A stretch of DNA of 64,000 nt from assembly GCF_000472545.1 (NCBI RefSeq), contig NZ_AWZV01000014.1:1-64000 (forward strand). The letters run 5' to 3'. How positions within the stretch are numbered: position 1 is the stretch's first letter; every line of letters starts with the position of its first letter. The stretch is from Burkholderia sp. WSM2232 (lineage in GTDB: Bacteria > Pseudomonadota > Gammaproteobacteria > Burkholderiales > Burkholderiaceae). Below, piece by piece: positions 24,756 through 34,577 of the stretch. The notes below the pieces were generated by a model that saw nothing but the letters and a program-made list of their open reading frames with translations, was not told the DNA's origin and made no database searches. The position numbers were made by a program, and so were the translations under genes.

Positions 24756-26627
24756 TCAGATCTCGTCGAGTTTGCGGCCCGCCAGCGCGCGGCGAATGCC
24801 CTTGTTCATGCGGCGGGCGGCGAATTCGTCGGTGCCCTCGGCAAGCTTCTTGGTCGCGGCTTCAATTGCGTCGACGTCTTCGCTCTGCGCGAGCGCGCGC
24901 AAACCGTTGAGCAGCGCGTCGAGCTCCGCACGCTCGCTTTCGTCGAGCAACTCGGCGTCAGCGGCGAGCGCGACGTCGGTCGCTTCGAGCAGACGCCGCG
25001 CCTCCACCTGCGCTTCGCGCAGTGCGCGGGCGCGCATGTCGACTTCAGCCGTCGAAAAGCTGTCTTCGAGCATTCGGGCAATGTCGTCATCCGCGAGACC
25101 GTACGAGGGCTTCACGACCACCGACGCCTCCACGCCCGAGCCTAGCTCGCGCGCGAACACGGACAGCAGACCGTCGGCGTCCACCTGGTAGGTCACGCGA
25201 ATGCGAGCGGCGCCGGCCGCCATCGGCGGAATGCCGCGCAACTCGAAGCGCGCGAGCGAACGGCAATCGCTGACGAGCTCGCGCTCGCCTTGGACGACGT
25301 GGATCGCCATGGCGGTCTGGCCGTCCTTGAAGGTGGTGAAATCCTGCGCGCGCGCGACCGGAATGGTCGAATTGCGCGGGATGATCTTCTCGGTCAGCCC
25401 ACCCATCGTCTCGACGCCGAGCGACAGCGGTATCACGTCGAGCAGCAGCCAGTCGTCGCCCTCGGCGCCGCGGTTGCCCGCGAGCAGGTCAGCCTGGATC
25501 GCCGCGCCCAGCGCGACCACCTGGTCCGGGTCGAGGTTGGTCAGGGGCGGCTGGCCAAAGAACGCTTCGACTGCGCGGCGAATCACCGGCATGCGCGTTG
25601 CGCCACCGACCAGCACCACGCCCTTGATGTCCTTCGTCGTGACCTTGGCGTCGCGCAGCGCTTTTCTGGTCGGACCGAGCGTGCGCTGCACGAGCGCCTG
25701 GGTGATGGACTCGAAAGTGGCCTCGTCGATCGTCAGATCGAGCGTGGCGCCGTTCGAAAGCGTTGCGGCGAGAGTTGCCTTGGGCGCGTCCGAGAGCGCC
25801 TCCTTGGTCACGCGCACGCTGTCGAGCAGCAGCCGCACGTCTTCCGGTGTGAGCGCTTGCGGCGCGATGCCCGCCTGCTGCAGCACGTGGCGATACAACG
25901 CGTGGTCGAAATCGTCGCCGCCGAGCGCCGAGTCGCCGCCTGCCGCCAGCACTTCGAACACGCCCTTGGTGAGCTTGAGGATCGACAGGTCGAAGGTGCC
26001 GCCGCCCAGGTCGTAGACCGCGTACAGCCCTTCGGAGCCGTTGTCGAGACCGTAGGCGATTGCCGCCGCCGTCGGTTCGTTCAGCAGACGCAGCACGTTC
26101 AGGCCCGCCAGACGCGCGGCGTCCTTGGTCGCCTGGCGCTGCGCCTCGTCGAAGTAAGCGGGCACAGTGATCACTGCGCCGACCAGCTCGTCGCCGAGCG
26201 TGTCCTCGGCGCGCTGGCGCAGCGTCGCGAGAATTTCCGCCGACACTTCGACGGGGCTCTTCACGCCGTCGACGGTGCGGATCTGCACCATGCCCGGCGC
26301 GTCGATGAAATCGTACGGCGCGTTCTCGGCGCCTTCCACTTCCGCCTTGCCGCGTCCCATGAAGCGCTTGACGGAAACGATCGTGTTGCGCGGATCGGTC
26401 GCCGCCTCCGCCTTGGCCGCGCGGCCGATGCGCCGGCCGCCCTTCTCGAGGTAGCGCACCACCGACGGCAGCAGCACATGACCTTCCTCGTCGGGCAGCA
26501 CGTCGGGCACGCCGCTGCGCACGGCGGCGACGAGCGAGTTGGTCGTGCCGAGATCGATACCGACCGCGAGACGCCGCTGGTGAGGCGCCGGCGCCATGCC
26601 GGGTTCGGAGATTTGCAGTAGGGCCAT
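24756..26627 (-). CDS. hscA: Fe-S assembly Hsp70 chaperone HscA
   Basis: A 623-residue specialised Hsp70 that, with HscB, drives cluster transfer from IscU. The nucleotide-binding domain starts with [13 protein letters not shown] and contains [12 protein letters not shown] and [11 protein letters not shown]. The substrate-binding domain follows from about residue 400. The ATG at 26627 gives [10 protein letters not shown], typical of HscA in this group. Neighbours hscB and fdx confirm the identity over DnaK. Confidence 0.96.
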   Translation of the reverse strand: MALLQISEPGMAPAPHQRRLAVGIDLGTTNSLVAAVRSGVPDVLPDEEGHVLLPSVVRYLEKGGRRIGRAAKAEAATDPRNTIVSVKRFMGRGKAEVEGAENAPYDFIDAPGMVQIRTVDGVKSPVEVSAEILATLRQRAEDTLGDELVGAVITVPAYFDEAQRQATKDAARLAGLNVLRLLNEPTAAAIAYGLDNGSEGLYAVYDLGGGTFDLSILKLTKGVFEVLAAGGDSALGGDDFDHALYRHVLQQAGIAPQALTPEDVRLLLDSVRVTKEALSDAPKATLAATLSNGATLDLTIDEATFESITQALVQRTLGPTRKALRDAKVTTKDIKGVVLVGGATRMPVIRRAVEAFFGQPPLTNLDPDQVVALGAAIQADLLAGNRGAEGDDWLLLDVIPLSLGVETMGGLTEKIIPRNSTIPVARAQDFTTFKDGQTAMAIHVVQGERELVSDCRSLARFELRGIPPMAAGAARIRVTYQVDADGLLSVFARELGSGVEASVVVKPSYGLADDDIARMLEDSFSTAEVDMRARALREAQVEARRLLEATDVALAADAELLDESERAELDALLNGLRALAQSEDVDAIEAATKKLAEGTDEFAARRMNKGIRRALAGRKLDEI

Positions 26628-26784
26628 CTGGATCTTCTCGGAGCCGCGAGGCCCCGTCCTGAATTTGCGTTGCTGAATGTGATGCCAAGGCCGCAGCCGA
26701 AGCCACCTGAGCTTCACCTTAGCGCCGCCGATACACTGCCGGGGACGCTGCAATGCGGCGGCGAGTCAGGCGATAAGGGCCAAT

Positions 26785-27312
26785 CTAGCCCTCGAGCCGC
26801 TCGATCTGCGAGCCGATTTCCGACGCCACCCGTTCGATGAACATCAACTGCCGTACTGCCTCGCCCGCCGCCTGATTCGCGCCGCTGTCGAGCAGCGCGC
26901 CGAGCTTTTCGAAGCGCACGCGCTCTTCGTCGCGCAACTCGGTGAGCAGGACGTCGAGCGCGTCGACGTTCTTCGCCGCGGCCGCGTCTTCAATGCTTTC
27001 GCGCCATTCCATCTGCTGCATCAGAAACGCGGGTTCCATGGCCGTGTTGTCATGCGCGCCCACGTCGAGGCCGCGCAAATGCAGCAGATACGTCGCGCGC
27101 TTGAGCGGATCGCGCAGCGTCTGATACGCCTCGTTCGCGCGCGTCGCCCATTGCATCGCGATGCGCTTTTGCGCGTCGCCGGCCGCCGCGAAGCGATCCG
27201 GATGCACTTGGGCCTGCACCGTGCGATACGCGTGATCGAGCGCAGCCGGATCGAGCGCGAATTGCGCCGGCAGACCAAAAAGGTCGAAGTGGCTATCGTT
27301 CAGCGAGGCCAT
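26785..27312 (-). CDS. hscB: Fe-S assembly co-chaperone HscB
   Basis: A 175-residue J-domain co-chaperone for HscA. The J domain (residues 1-75) has the HPD motif in QVHPDRFA. The C-terminal helical domain, which binds IscU, spans about 90-175. The ATG at 27312 gives [15 protein letters not shown]. It lies between iscA and hscA, the standard place. Confidence 0.95.
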   Translation of the reverse strand: MASLNDSHFDLFGLPAQFALDPAALDHAYRTVQAQVHPDRFAAAGDAQKRIAMQWATRANEAYQTLRDPLKRATYLLHLRGLDVGAHDNTAMEPAFLMQQMEWRESIEDAAAAKNVDALDVLLTELRDEERVRFEKLGALLDSGANQAAGEAVRQLMFIERVASEIGSQIERLEG

Positions 27313-27414
27313 CGGATAAATATTTTTTCGTTCAGAGAAGCGCACCGAAGTGCGGCTCACGTGCAGCCCGAATGCTGCGCGGGCAGTCACGTCGTGCGAA
27401 TTCGCGCGGCAAAC

Positions 27415-27440
27415 TAAAAAGGCGGCCCGCGCCGCCTTTG
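27415..27440 (-). terminator. possible intra-operon terminator after iscA
   Basis: GGCGGC and GCCGCC arms with a 4-base loop are followed, on the minus strand, by a run of T. It lies between iscA and hscB, so it may partly separate iscRSUA from hscBA-fdx-iscX expression. Confidence 0.6.
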
Positions 27441-27466
27441 GTCCGCTGCACGCGGAGTTGCTCCCG

Positions 27467-27790
27467 CTACACGCGGAACGACTCGCCGCAACCGCACTCG
27501 TCCTTCACGTTCGGGTTGTTGAATTTGAAGCCTTCGTTCAGGCCCTCACGCGCGAAGTCGAGCTCGGTTCCGTCGATATACGCGAGGCTCTTCGGGTCGA
27601 CAATGATCTTCACGCCGTTGCATTCGAATACCTCGTCCTCGGGCGCGAGTTCGTCCACATATTCGAGCTTGTATGCCAAGCCGGAGCAGCCAGTGGTGCG
27701 CACGCCCAGACGCAGACCCACGCCTTTGCCGCGACGGGTCAGATACTTCTGCACGTGCTGTGCTGCCTTTTCGGTCAACGTAATTGCCAT
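27467..27790 (-). CDS. iscA: A-type Fe-S carrier IscA
   Basis: A 107-residue A-type carrier protein. The three conserved cysteines are in [10 protein letters not shown] and the C-terminal DECGCGESF. The ATG at 27790 gives [13 protein letters not shown]. It sits between iscU and hscB, which supports IscA over ErpA or SufA. Confidence 0.95.
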   Translation of the reverse strand: MAITLTEKAAQHVQKYLTRRGKGVGLRLGVRTTGCSGLAYKLEYVDELAPEDEVFECNGVKIIVDPKSLAYIDGTELDFAREGLNEGFKFNNPNVKDECGCGESFRV

Positions 27791-27922
27791 AGCGTTTCTC
27801 ATTGCGCGGTGCGTGCGGATGCGCCGCTACCCTGCTTGCATCAAATATCGCTCTTGCCGGACGGCGCCATTCGCGCCATCTGCCTGCTTCACTTCGCCTC
27901 GCTGGTCGCGAACTCCACGGCT

Positions 27923-28336
27923 TCAGGCGTGCTGCTTCTCGCTCTCGGCCACTGCTTCGCTGTGACGCTGCTTGTAGTCGGCGACCGCTGCCTTGATTGC
28001 GTCTTCCGCGAGAATCGAGCAGTGGATCTTCACCGGCGGCAACGCCAGTTCTTCGGCGATCTGCGTGTTCTTGATCGACATTGCCTCGTCGAGCGTCTTG
28101 CCTTTCACCCACTCGGTCACGAGCGAGCTCGACGCGATTGCCGAACCGCAGCCGTACGTCTTGAACTTCGCGTCTTCGATGATGCCGTCCGCGCCCACGC
28201 GGATCTGCAGCTTCATCACGTCGCCGCACGCGGGCGCGCCCACCATGCCGGTGCCGACCGCGTCGTCGTCCTTCGCGAACGAGCCGACGTTGCGCGGGTT
28301 TTCGTAATGGTCCAGAACCTTGTCGCTATAAGCCAT
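27923..28336 (-). CDS. iscU: Fe-S scaffold protein IscU
   Basis: A 137-residue scaffold on which IscS assembles [2Fe-2S] clusters. The three cluster cysteines are in GAPACGDVMKL, TYGCGSAIAS and KIHCSILAEDA. The HscA-recognition motif LPPVK is present just before the third Cys. Length and operon position are standard. Confidence 0.96.
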   Translation of the reverse strand: MAYSDKVLDHYENPRNVGSFAKDDDAVGTGMVGAPACGDVMKLQIRVGADGIIEDAKFKTYGCGSAIASSSLVTEWVKGKTLDEAMSIKNTQIAEELALPPVKIHCSILAEDAIKAAVADYKQRHSEAVAESEKQHA

Positions 28337-28426
28337 GATTACACTCCTTGATTCGTTTCAATCCGCTGTTCCGTTGAACGCGCGGTGGACTTGAACTGCG
28401 CGAAAATTTTTCGACTAGCCGGCGCG

Positions 28427-29650
28427 TCAGTGCGCTGCCCACTGGATGCTCGAAATATCGACGCCGTCCTGATGCATTTCCCACAGCGGCGACAGATCGC
28501 GCAGTTTCGAAATCTTCGTCTTCAGCAGATGGATCACGTAGTCCACGTCCTGCTCGGTCGTGAAGCGGCCCACCGTGAAGCGGATCGAGCTGTGCGCGAG
28601 TTCGTCGTTACGGCCAAGCGCGCGCAGAACGTACGACGGTTCGAGCGAAGCCGACGTGCACGCCGAGCCCGACGACACCGCCACGTCCTTTACCGCCATG
28701 ATCAGCGACTCGCCCTCGACGAAATTGAAGCTGATGTTCAGGTTGTGCGGCACACGCTTTTCCATGTCGCCGTTCACATACACTTCTTCGATTTCCGACA
28801 GACCGCGCAGCAGCCGGTCGCGCAGCATGCGAATGCGCTCGTTCTCGGTTGCCATTTCTTCGCGCGCGATGCGGAATGCCTCGCCCATGCCGACAATCTG
28901 GTGCGTAGCCAACGTGCCCGAACGCATGCCGCGCTCGTGACCGCCGCCGTGCATCTGCGCTTCGATACGCACGCGCGGCTTGCGGCGCACGTACAGCGCG
29001 CCGATACCCTTCGGGCCGTAGGTCTTGTGCGCAGAGAACGACATCAGGTCGACTTTCAGCTTTTGCAGGTCAATGTCGATCTTGCCGGTGGCCTGCGCGG
29101 CGTCCACGTGAAAGATGATGCCTTTTTCACGGGTAATCTCGCCGATTGCCTCGATGTCCTGGATCACGCCGATCTCGTTGTTCACCGACATGACCGACAC
29201 CAGAATCGTGTCCGGGCGCAGCGCGGCCTTGAACTTTTCGAGGTCGATCAGACCGTCGTCCTGCACGTCGAGATAGGTAACTTCGAAGCCTTCGCGCTCG
29301 AGCTCGCGGCAGGTGTCGAGCACGGCCTTGTGCTCGGTCTTCACCGTGATGATGTGCTTGCCCTTGCTCTTGTAGAAGTGCGCCGCGCCTTTGATGGCGA
29401 GGTTGTCCGACTCGGTCGCGCCCGAGGTCCAGATGATTTCGCGCGGATCGGCGTTCACCAGGGCCGCGACGTGCTCGCGCGCTTCTTCGACTGCGCGCTC
29501 CGCCGTCCAGCCATACGAGTGGCTGCGCGACGCGGGGTTGCCGAACTGCTCGCGCAGATACGGAATCATCTTGTCCACCACGCGCGGATCGACCGGTGTC
29601 GTGGCGCTGTAGTCCATGTAAATGGGCAGGTGGGGAATCTCGTTGTTCAT
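28427..29650 (-). CDS. iscS: cysteine desulfurase IscS
   Basis: A 407-residue PLP-dependent cysteine desulfurase that provides sulfur for clusters and tRNA modification. The PLP lysine is in [12 protein letters not shown]. The persulfide cysteine is in the loop [14 protein letters not shown]. The N-terminus [13 protein letters not shown] and C-terminal [13 protein letters not shown] fit housekeeping IscS. It lies between iscR and iscU. Confidence 0.97.
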   Translation of the reverse strand: MNNEIPHLPIYMDYSATTPVDPRVVDKMIPYLREQFGNPASRSHSYGWTAERAVEEAREHVAALVNADPREIIWTSGATESDNLAIKGAAHFYKSKGKHIITVKTEHKAVLDTCRELEREGFEVTYLDVQDDGLIDLEKFKAALRPDTILVSVMSVNNEIGVIQDIEAIGEITREKGIIFHVDAAQATGKIDIDLQKLKVDLMSFSAHKTYGPKGIGALYVRRKPRVRIEAQMHGGGHERGMRSGTLATHQIVGMGEAFRIAREEMATENERIRMLRDRLLRGLSEIEEVYVNGDMEKRVPHNLNISFNFVEGESLIMAVKDVAVSSGSACTSASLEPSYVLRALGRNDELAHSSIRFTVGRFTTEQDVDYVIHLLKTKISKLRDLSPLWEMHQDGVDISSIQWAAH

Positions 29651-29723
29651 CTATCGCTCCGGGGACGTCGTGTGCTCTGGCTTCTGTATTCGCTATCGCG
29701 CTGCGGTGATGCCGCGCCGCGTC

Positions 29724-30254
29724 TTACGAACCGGCCATGTTGAAAACGGAATTGGGACCTTTGGGTGCGACGCGCACCGGCTCGACCGCCGGCGCCTCGC
29801 TGCGCCTGTCGCGCAGAACCGTAGGCGCGCCTTCGCGCGAACGCTGCTGATCGACCAGATCCTTCAGGGAGACGGAATCCAGGTACTCGACCATTTTCTG
29901 GTTCAGCGTGGACCACAGCTCATGGGTCATGCAGTGGCCGTCGTGCTGCTTGGTGCCTTCACATGAGCCCTTGCCGCCGCACTGCGTGGCGTCCAGCGGT
30001 TCGTCCACCGCGATGATGATGTCGGCCACCGTCACGTCTTCGGGACGGCGCGCGAGGTTGTAGCCGCCGCCCGGTCCGCGCACGGACTCGACGATTTCAT
30101 GGCGACGCAGCTTGCCAAACAGCTGCTCGAGGTAGGACAGGGAGATATGCTGGCGCTGGCTGATACCCGCAAGCGTCACCGGGCCCTGCTCCTGGCGCAG
30201 CGCCAGGTCAATCATCGCCGTGACGGCGAAACGGCCTTTCGTGGTGAGTCTCAT
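29724..30254 (-). CDS. iscR: Fe-S-responsive regulator IscR
   Basis: A 176-residue Rrf2-family regulator that represses the isc operon when it carries a [2Fe-2S] cluster. The winged helix covers about residues 1-75 (MRLTTKGRFAVTAMIDLAL). Cluster cysteines are Cys92, Cys98 and Cys108, in QCGGKGSCEGTKQHDGHC. The last spacing is four residues longer than in E. coli IscR as I recall it (Cys104). The C-terminal tail of about 45 residues is Arg/Pro-rich. Its promoter carries two IscR-like sites, so autoregulation is likely. Confidence 0.95.
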   Translation of the reverse strand: MRLTTKGRFAVTAMIDLALRQEQGPVTLAGISQRQHISLSYLEQLFGKLRRHEIVESVRGPGGGYNLARRPEDVTVADIIIAVDEPLDATQCGGKGSCEGTKQHDGHCMTHELWSTLNQKMVEYLDSVSLKDLVDQQRSREGAPTVLRDRRSEAPAVEPVRVAPKGPNSVFNMAGS

Positions 30255-30271
30255 ATGTATGGGGAACCGCT

Positions 30272-30323
30272 ATTCTCGACAAGTTTTGTCAAGTATAAAT
30301 ACATGAGCGATTTAGTCAAGTAT
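30272..30323 (-). promoter_or_regulatory. iscR promoter with two IscR type 1-like sites
   Basis: On the minus strand, TTGACT (30314-30319) and TATACT (30292-30297), 16 bp apart, make a good sigma-70 promoter. Two 25-bp elements, each beginning ATACTTGAC, cover it. One (30299-30323) spans the -35. The other (30272-30296) spans the -10 and start point and ends GTCGAGAAT, so its arms match in 7 of 9 positions. This fits the known IscR type 1 consensus. Confidence 0.75.
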
Positions 30324-30409
30324 CCCTGTCGCGATATGGGTCATTCACTTAAATGTTTGCGCGCCGTTTGCGCACCGCTTGCGCACCTTTTAGCGGCGGC
30401 ACGGCGAAG

Positions 30410-30907
30410 CTAGCCGAGCAATTGGGGATGCAATGCGGCGATGAGTCCGCGGCACGCCGCTTCGCACTGGTCCAGCACCTGTTCGAAGCCCTCTGCCCCG
30501 CCGAAGTACGGATCGGCGACTTCGCGTGCGCCGCTCCAGCGAACGTCGCTTTCCGGCACGAACTCCATCAGCAGGCGGATCTTGTCCTGCTGCTGTGGCG
30601 GGCAAACCTGGCGCAGCGCGGCGACGTTCCTGTCGTCCATCGCGATGAGCAGATCGAAGCGGTCAAAGTCGATTTCCGCAATCTGACGCCCGCGCAATGC
30701 CGCGAGATCATAGCCCCGGCCACGCGCGGCGTGCTGCGCCCGCTCGTCCGGCGGCTCGCCAATGTGCCAATCGCCGGTACCGGCCGAGTCGATCAAAATC
30801 TGCTCCGCGAGCTTCGCCTCTTCGACGAGACCGCGCATGACGGCCTCCGCGGTCGGCGAACGGCAGATGTTCCCGAGGCAGACAAAGCAGATGGACACAG
30901 TTTTCAT
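30410..30907 (-). CDS. low-molecular-weight protein-tyrosine phosphatase
   Basis: A 165-residue LMW phosphatase. The catalytic P-loop C-X5-R is in FVCLGNICRSPTAEA at the N-terminus, and the general-acid Asp is in VADPYFGG near residue 135. The ATG at 30907 gives MKTVSICFVCLGN. In bacteria this family dephosphorylates BY-kinases or arginine/tyrosine phosphoproteins; no kinase or polysaccharide genes are nearby. It lies about 155 bp upstream of iscR in the same direction. Confidence 0.92.
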   Translation of the reverse strand: MKTVSICFVCLGNICRSPTAEAVMRGLVEEAKLAEQILIDSAGTGDWHIGEPPDERAQHAARGRGYDLAALRGRQIAEIDFDRFDLLIAMDDRNVAALRQVCPPQQQDKIRLLMEFVPESDVRWSGAREVADPYFGGAEGFEQVLDQCEAACRGLIAALHPQLLG

Positions 30908-31050
30908 CGCAGGCTTCTTGTCGCGCTTGGAGCGCAATGAGGGCGAACGACGTTGAAAATATGACCTCGCCGCACGGTGCCGCGATTATACAAAGCCGTG
31001 CGAAATCGCGTCGGCCGGCCGCGCGGCGCTCTGCCGCCGCGCCTCATGGC

Positions 31051-31290
31051 TCAGGACGCCTGCATTAAAGGCAGCGCGGGAATCTCGCGCAACGGTTTGA
31101 CCGCAGGCGAGGAGGCATCGTCAATCATCCCGTAGGACACGGCCCGGGCGAGCTCCGCGCTCAGTTGATCTGCCGCGAGCGGCGCCTGCGGGCCGCGCGC
31201 CGCCGCATCGCTGCACACGTGCAGATAGGCTGCTGCGGCCAAACCGATAACGAGCGCGAGCGGCCAGTACATCGCTATTGTCTTTCTCAT
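31051..31290 (-). CDS. small hypothetical exported or membrane protein
   Basis: A 79-residue open frame with an N-terminal basic-hydrophobic segment (RKTIAMYWPLALVIGLAAAAYL) that could be a signal peptide or single membrane anchor. The remainder is Ala/Pro-rich with no recognised domain. No strong ribosome-binding site is seen. It stands alone, so it may be a small envelope protein or a chance frame. Confidence 0.45.
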   Translation of the reverse strand: MRKTIAMYWPLALVIGLAAAAYLHVCSDAAARGPQAPLAADQLSAELARAVSYGMIDDASSPAVKPLREIPALPLMQAS

Positions 31291-31557
31291 GATGTGTTAT
31301 TCCAGATGATGGCTAGCGAATGCGTTACTCACTATGCCCATCACGAATGCTATAGGAATCAACAATCGGGAAAAACCCGCTGCGCCGCGATACAGCGTTG
31401 TCTGAAATGGAACAGTGACTGGGGACTTCACCGGCACGGCGCTTGTGGACACAGCCTGGCACGAAAAATAAGTCCTTACAAAAGCATACAAAGCTAGCGC
31501 GACAGATGCGCATAATTGCGGTCTCATAGCTATGAAACCTCCTGCCTCGGGCTTGAA

Positions 31558-32067
31558 ATGAAACGCTTTGCACCTTTGGCCGCCGCCACCCTCGCCGTCC
31601 TCCTCGGCGGCTGTGCTGTCTACCCCGACGGCACACCGATGTACAGCAACGGCTACAGCACTTATGACGGTTACGACGGGTACGGCGTGCCGGTCGTCCC
31701 CCAGACCAACGTCTACATGGGCTATAGCAATTATTACGGCCCGGGGTATTACGACGGTCCGGGGCGCTATTACGGACCCGGCCCGGGATATCGCGGCTAT
31801 CCGGGGCGCCCGTATCATGACGGGGACAACGGCAATCGCGGGGGATACGGTGGCTCACGCGGTCAGCCGAGCGGCGGACCGCCGCCGCAAGGCGCGGTGG
31901 CCAGCCCGCGCGGACCGAGCGGATCGAACGCGCCGCGGCCCGGCGTTGCGCCGCCGCCCCCGCCAGCACCCGCCCCGCAGGCAGGCGGAGGTGGTCGCGG
32001 CAACGGCGGAGCGCCGGTCGCGAGAGGCGTTCCGAATCGGCCTTCGGGCGGGCCGACCGAGCATTAA
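31558..32067 (+). CDS. predicted lipoprotein, Tyr/Gly/Pro-rich
   Basis: A 169-residue protein with a signal peptide and lipobox LLGGC (Cys19 as the lipidated residue; start MKRFAPLAAATLAVLL). The mature part is Tyr/Gly-rich at about 25-100 (repeated YYGPG and YDGPG motifs), then Pro/Gly/Arg-rich to the end. No domain is recognised. The start at 31558 fits the lipobox; a TTG 42 bp upstream is in frame. It may be surface-exposed or an envelope spacer protein. Confidence 0.7.
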   Translation: MKRFAPLAAATLAVLLGGCAVYPDGTPMYSNGYSTYDGYDGYGVPVVPQTNVYMGYSNYYGPGYYDGPGRYYGPGPGYRGYPGRPYHDGDNGNRGGYGGSRGQPSGGPPPQGAVASPRGPSGSNAPRPGVAPPPPPAPAPQAGGGGRGNGGAPVARGVPNRPSGGPTEH

Positions 32068-32249
32068 AGCTGCGCTTTAGCTGCGTACGGTGGGGCGCGA
32101 AGGTGGCGCGAGCCTTGTGAGCGCTGCGCCCCGGGATGTCCGTCGGCGCGCCGGGCGTGCCGTGCAAGCGGCGACGCGGGCAAACGCGGAGACTCGACGC
32201 TCCTACTGTTGATGAGCTAGACCGCGCGAGCGCATCGGCAAGGCTTGCA

Positions 32250-33665
32250 TCAACCGATATGGCTGCGCTGTGCGGCGTACAACTCCCTGAATGTACGCCC
32301 GACCGGTGCGGGCATCTCGCGCGTGTCGGTCCAGCCGGCACCCGCCAAAGGCAGCTTCGCGATCGAGCGGTTCTTCCCGCCCATGCGCTCCAGCACACGT
32401 ACGGCAAGCTTGGTGAAGAGCGCATAAGCATCCGGATGCATCGCCAGAAAGCCCCATAGCGCGAGACCGGCGCGCTCTTTCCACGGGCGCAGGCGCCGCT
32501 CAACCTGTTTCTCGCGCAACTTGCGCAGCAGGTCCGACAACGGAATGCCTACCGGACACACGCTGTTGCACTCGCCGCAGAGCGTCGCCGCTTGCGGCAG
32601 ATCAAGTGCCTTGTCGAGCCCCACGTAGCTCGGCGTCAATACCGAGCCCATCGGGCCCGGATAGACCCAACCGTACGCGTGGCCGCCCACCTTCTGATAA
32701 ACGGGGCAATGGTTCATGCACGCGCCGCAGCGGATACAACGCAGCATCTCCTGAAAATCGCCGCCGATAAGCCCCGTGCGTCCGCCGTCGACCAGCACCA
32801 CATACATATGCTCCGGTCCGTCCTGATCGCCCTCGCCGCGCGGCCCGGTGAGCACGGAGAAGTAATTGGACGTGCTCTGGCCCGTCGCGGAGCGCGGCAA
32901 CAGGCGCATGGCCGTCGCGAGATCTTCGAGCGTGGGCAGCACCTTCTCGATGCCGGTGACGGCAACATGCACACGCGGCATGACGGTACACATGCCTTCG
33001 TTGCCTTCGTTCGTGACGAGCACGACAGAGCCGGTTTCCGCGATCACGAAGTTGCCGCCCGTCACGCCCATGTCGGCACTCATGAAGTGCGGCCGCAGCA
33101 TCTGGCGGGCTTCGAGCGTCATGTCCGGAATCTCCGTCAGACGCGGCCGGCCATGCGTTCGCGCAAAGAGGTCGGCAATCTCGTCCTTATCTTTATGGAC
33201 GACAGGCGCGATGATGTGGCTCGGCGGTTCATTGCCGTTGATCTGCAGGATGTATTCGCCGAGATCGGTTTCGATGGATTGCACACCCATTTGCCCGAGC
33301 ACTTCGTTCAGGCGCAGTTCCTCGGTGACCATCGACTTCGTCTTGATCACCTTCTTCACCTCGTGGCGGCGCGCAATGTCGCCGACGAGCCGTGCCGCTT
33401 CCTGCGTAGTCTCGGCGAACAGCACCGTGACGCCGCGCCGGGCCGCTTCGCGCTCGAAGGTTTCCAGCCACACGTCCAGATTCTCGAGCGCGCGGTTGCG
33501 GCGCTCTTTCAACGCGGCGCGCGTAGCCGGAAAGTCGATGGCCGTGAGCGCCGTGGCGCGCGCGGAGACGAACTTGGTGGAGAGCTTGGTGAGGTTCTGC
33601 TGCAACCGCTGGTCGGCGAGCTTCTGACCGGCGCGCGCCTTGAACTGCATCGACTGGATTTGCAT
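32250..33665 (-). CDS. lutB: lactate utilization protein B (LutB/YkgF family Fe-S protein)
   Basis: A 471-residue iron-sulfur protein of the LutB/LldF family, part of the LutABC L-lactate oxidation complex in other bacteria. The N-terminal DUF162 domain covers about residues 65-290. Two 4Fe-4S cysteine clusters follow: CIRCGACMNHCPVYQ near residue 305 and LCGECNSVCPVGIP near 360. It starts 10 bp after lutA. No lutC gene follows, and the other genes downstream are unrelated. Confidence 0.92.
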   Translation of the reverse strand: MQIQSMQFKARAGQKLADQRLQQNLTKLSTKFVSARATALTAIDFPATRAALKERRNRALENLDVWLETFEREAARRGVTVLFAETTQEAARLVGDIARRHEVKKVIKTKSMVTEELRLNEVLGQMGVQSIETDLGEYILQINGNEPPSHIIAPVVHKDKDEIADLFARTHGRPRLTEIPDMTLEARQMLRPHFMSADMGVTGGNFVIAETGSVVLVTNEGNEGMCTVMPRVHVAVTGIEKVLPTLEDLATAMRLLPRSATGQSTSNYFSVLTGPRGEGDQDGPEHMYVVLVDGGRTGLIGGDFQEMLRCIRCGACMNHCPVYQKVGGHAYGWVYPGPMGSVLTPSYVGLDKALDLPQAATLCGECNSVCPVGIPLSDLLRKLREKQVERRLRPWKERAGLALWGFLAMHPDAYALFTKLAVRVLERMGGKNRSIAKLPLAGAGWTDTREMPAPVGRTFRELYAAQRSHIG

Positions 33666-33675
33666 GGCTTCTCCC

Positions 33676-34398
33676 TCAAACGTCGCCAGCCAGTACCTGC
33701 GCGATATGCAGCACGCGCGTGGCGGTGTCGCCGGTACGCCTCAGGCGCCCTTCTATATTGAGCATGCAGCCTAAGTCGCCGAGCACTACGGTGCCGGCGC
33801 CGCTGTCACGGATATTGGCGCACTTTTCGTCGACGATGGCCGTGGAAATGTCGCCGTACTTGACCGCGAAGGTGCCGCCAAAGCCGCAGCAATGCTCGCA
33901 GCCCTTCATTTCGGTCACCGCCACGCCCACCTGTGCGAGAAGCTCGCGCGGCTGCGCCTTTACGCCGAGCTCGCGCAGGCCGGAACACGAATCGTGATAG
34001 GTGACCTGCCCTGTGAACTCGCCGGGCTGCAACTGAACCTTGGCAACGTTGACGAGGAAATCCGTCAGCTCGAATACCTTGGCGCGCAGCCGGCCAAAGC
34101 GGGTCATCAGTTCGGGATCGTCGGCGAAAAGGTCGCCGTAATGCACGCGAATCATGCCGCCACAGGAGCCCGACGGTACGACCACGTAGTCGAACTGTTC
34201 GAATTCGCGTAGCGTTTTCTCGGCGAGGTCGCGCGCGATGCGCCGCTCCCCCGAGTTATAGGCAGGCTGGCCGCAGCAGGTTTGCGCAGGCGGCACCACC
34301 ACCTCGAAGCCGGCGCCTTTGATGAGCTTGATTACCGAAAAACCGATCTCGGGCCGCATCAGGTCAATCAGGCAGGTGACGAACAATCCGACTCGCAT
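33676..34398 (-). CDS. lutA: lactate utilization protein A (LutA/YkgE family)
   Basis: A 240-residue Fe-S oxidoreductase with two CCG-type domains, family LutA/GlpC-like. Cysteine motifs are in TCLIDL near the N-terminus, PAQTCCGQPAYNSG near residue 40, and KGCEHCCGFGGTFA near 165. The ATG at 34398 follows a strong GGAGGAGGG ribosome-binding site. The neighbouring lutB and the divergent IclR regulator suggest a small lactate-oxidation unit. Confidence 0.92.
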   Translation of the reverse strand: MRVGLFVTCLIDLMRPEIGFSVIKLIKGAGFEVVVPPAQTCCGQPAYNSGERRIARDLAEKTLREFEQFDYVVVPSGSCGGMIRVHYGDLFADDPELMTRFGRLRAKVFELTDFLVNVAKVQLQPGEFTGQVTYHDSCSGLRELGVKAQPRELLAQVGVAVTEMKGCEHCCGFGGTFAVKYGDISTAIVDEKCANIRDSGAGTVVLGDLGCMLNIEGRLRRTGDTATRVLHIAQVLAGDV

Positions 34399-34577
34399 GA
34401 GCCCTCCTCCGGGAAAACGTCCCTGATTATCCGCTGTTTGGCGCACAATACCAACGGCCGGAAGGCATAGGACGAATGCGTTGCCGAATTCGAAGAGCGC
34501 CTCCAAGTGCGTTCGCTTTTTTCACGATACGAGATACAATCAATTTCCGCTGTTTGACGCGTCAACTGATTCTTCTT

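Noticed and set aside
31325..32503. Search for lutC on the minus strand below lutB
   Set aside because: The 392-codon frame here is Arg/Ser/Cys-rich background overlapping the plus-strand lipoprotein and lutB; it has no DUF162 motif.
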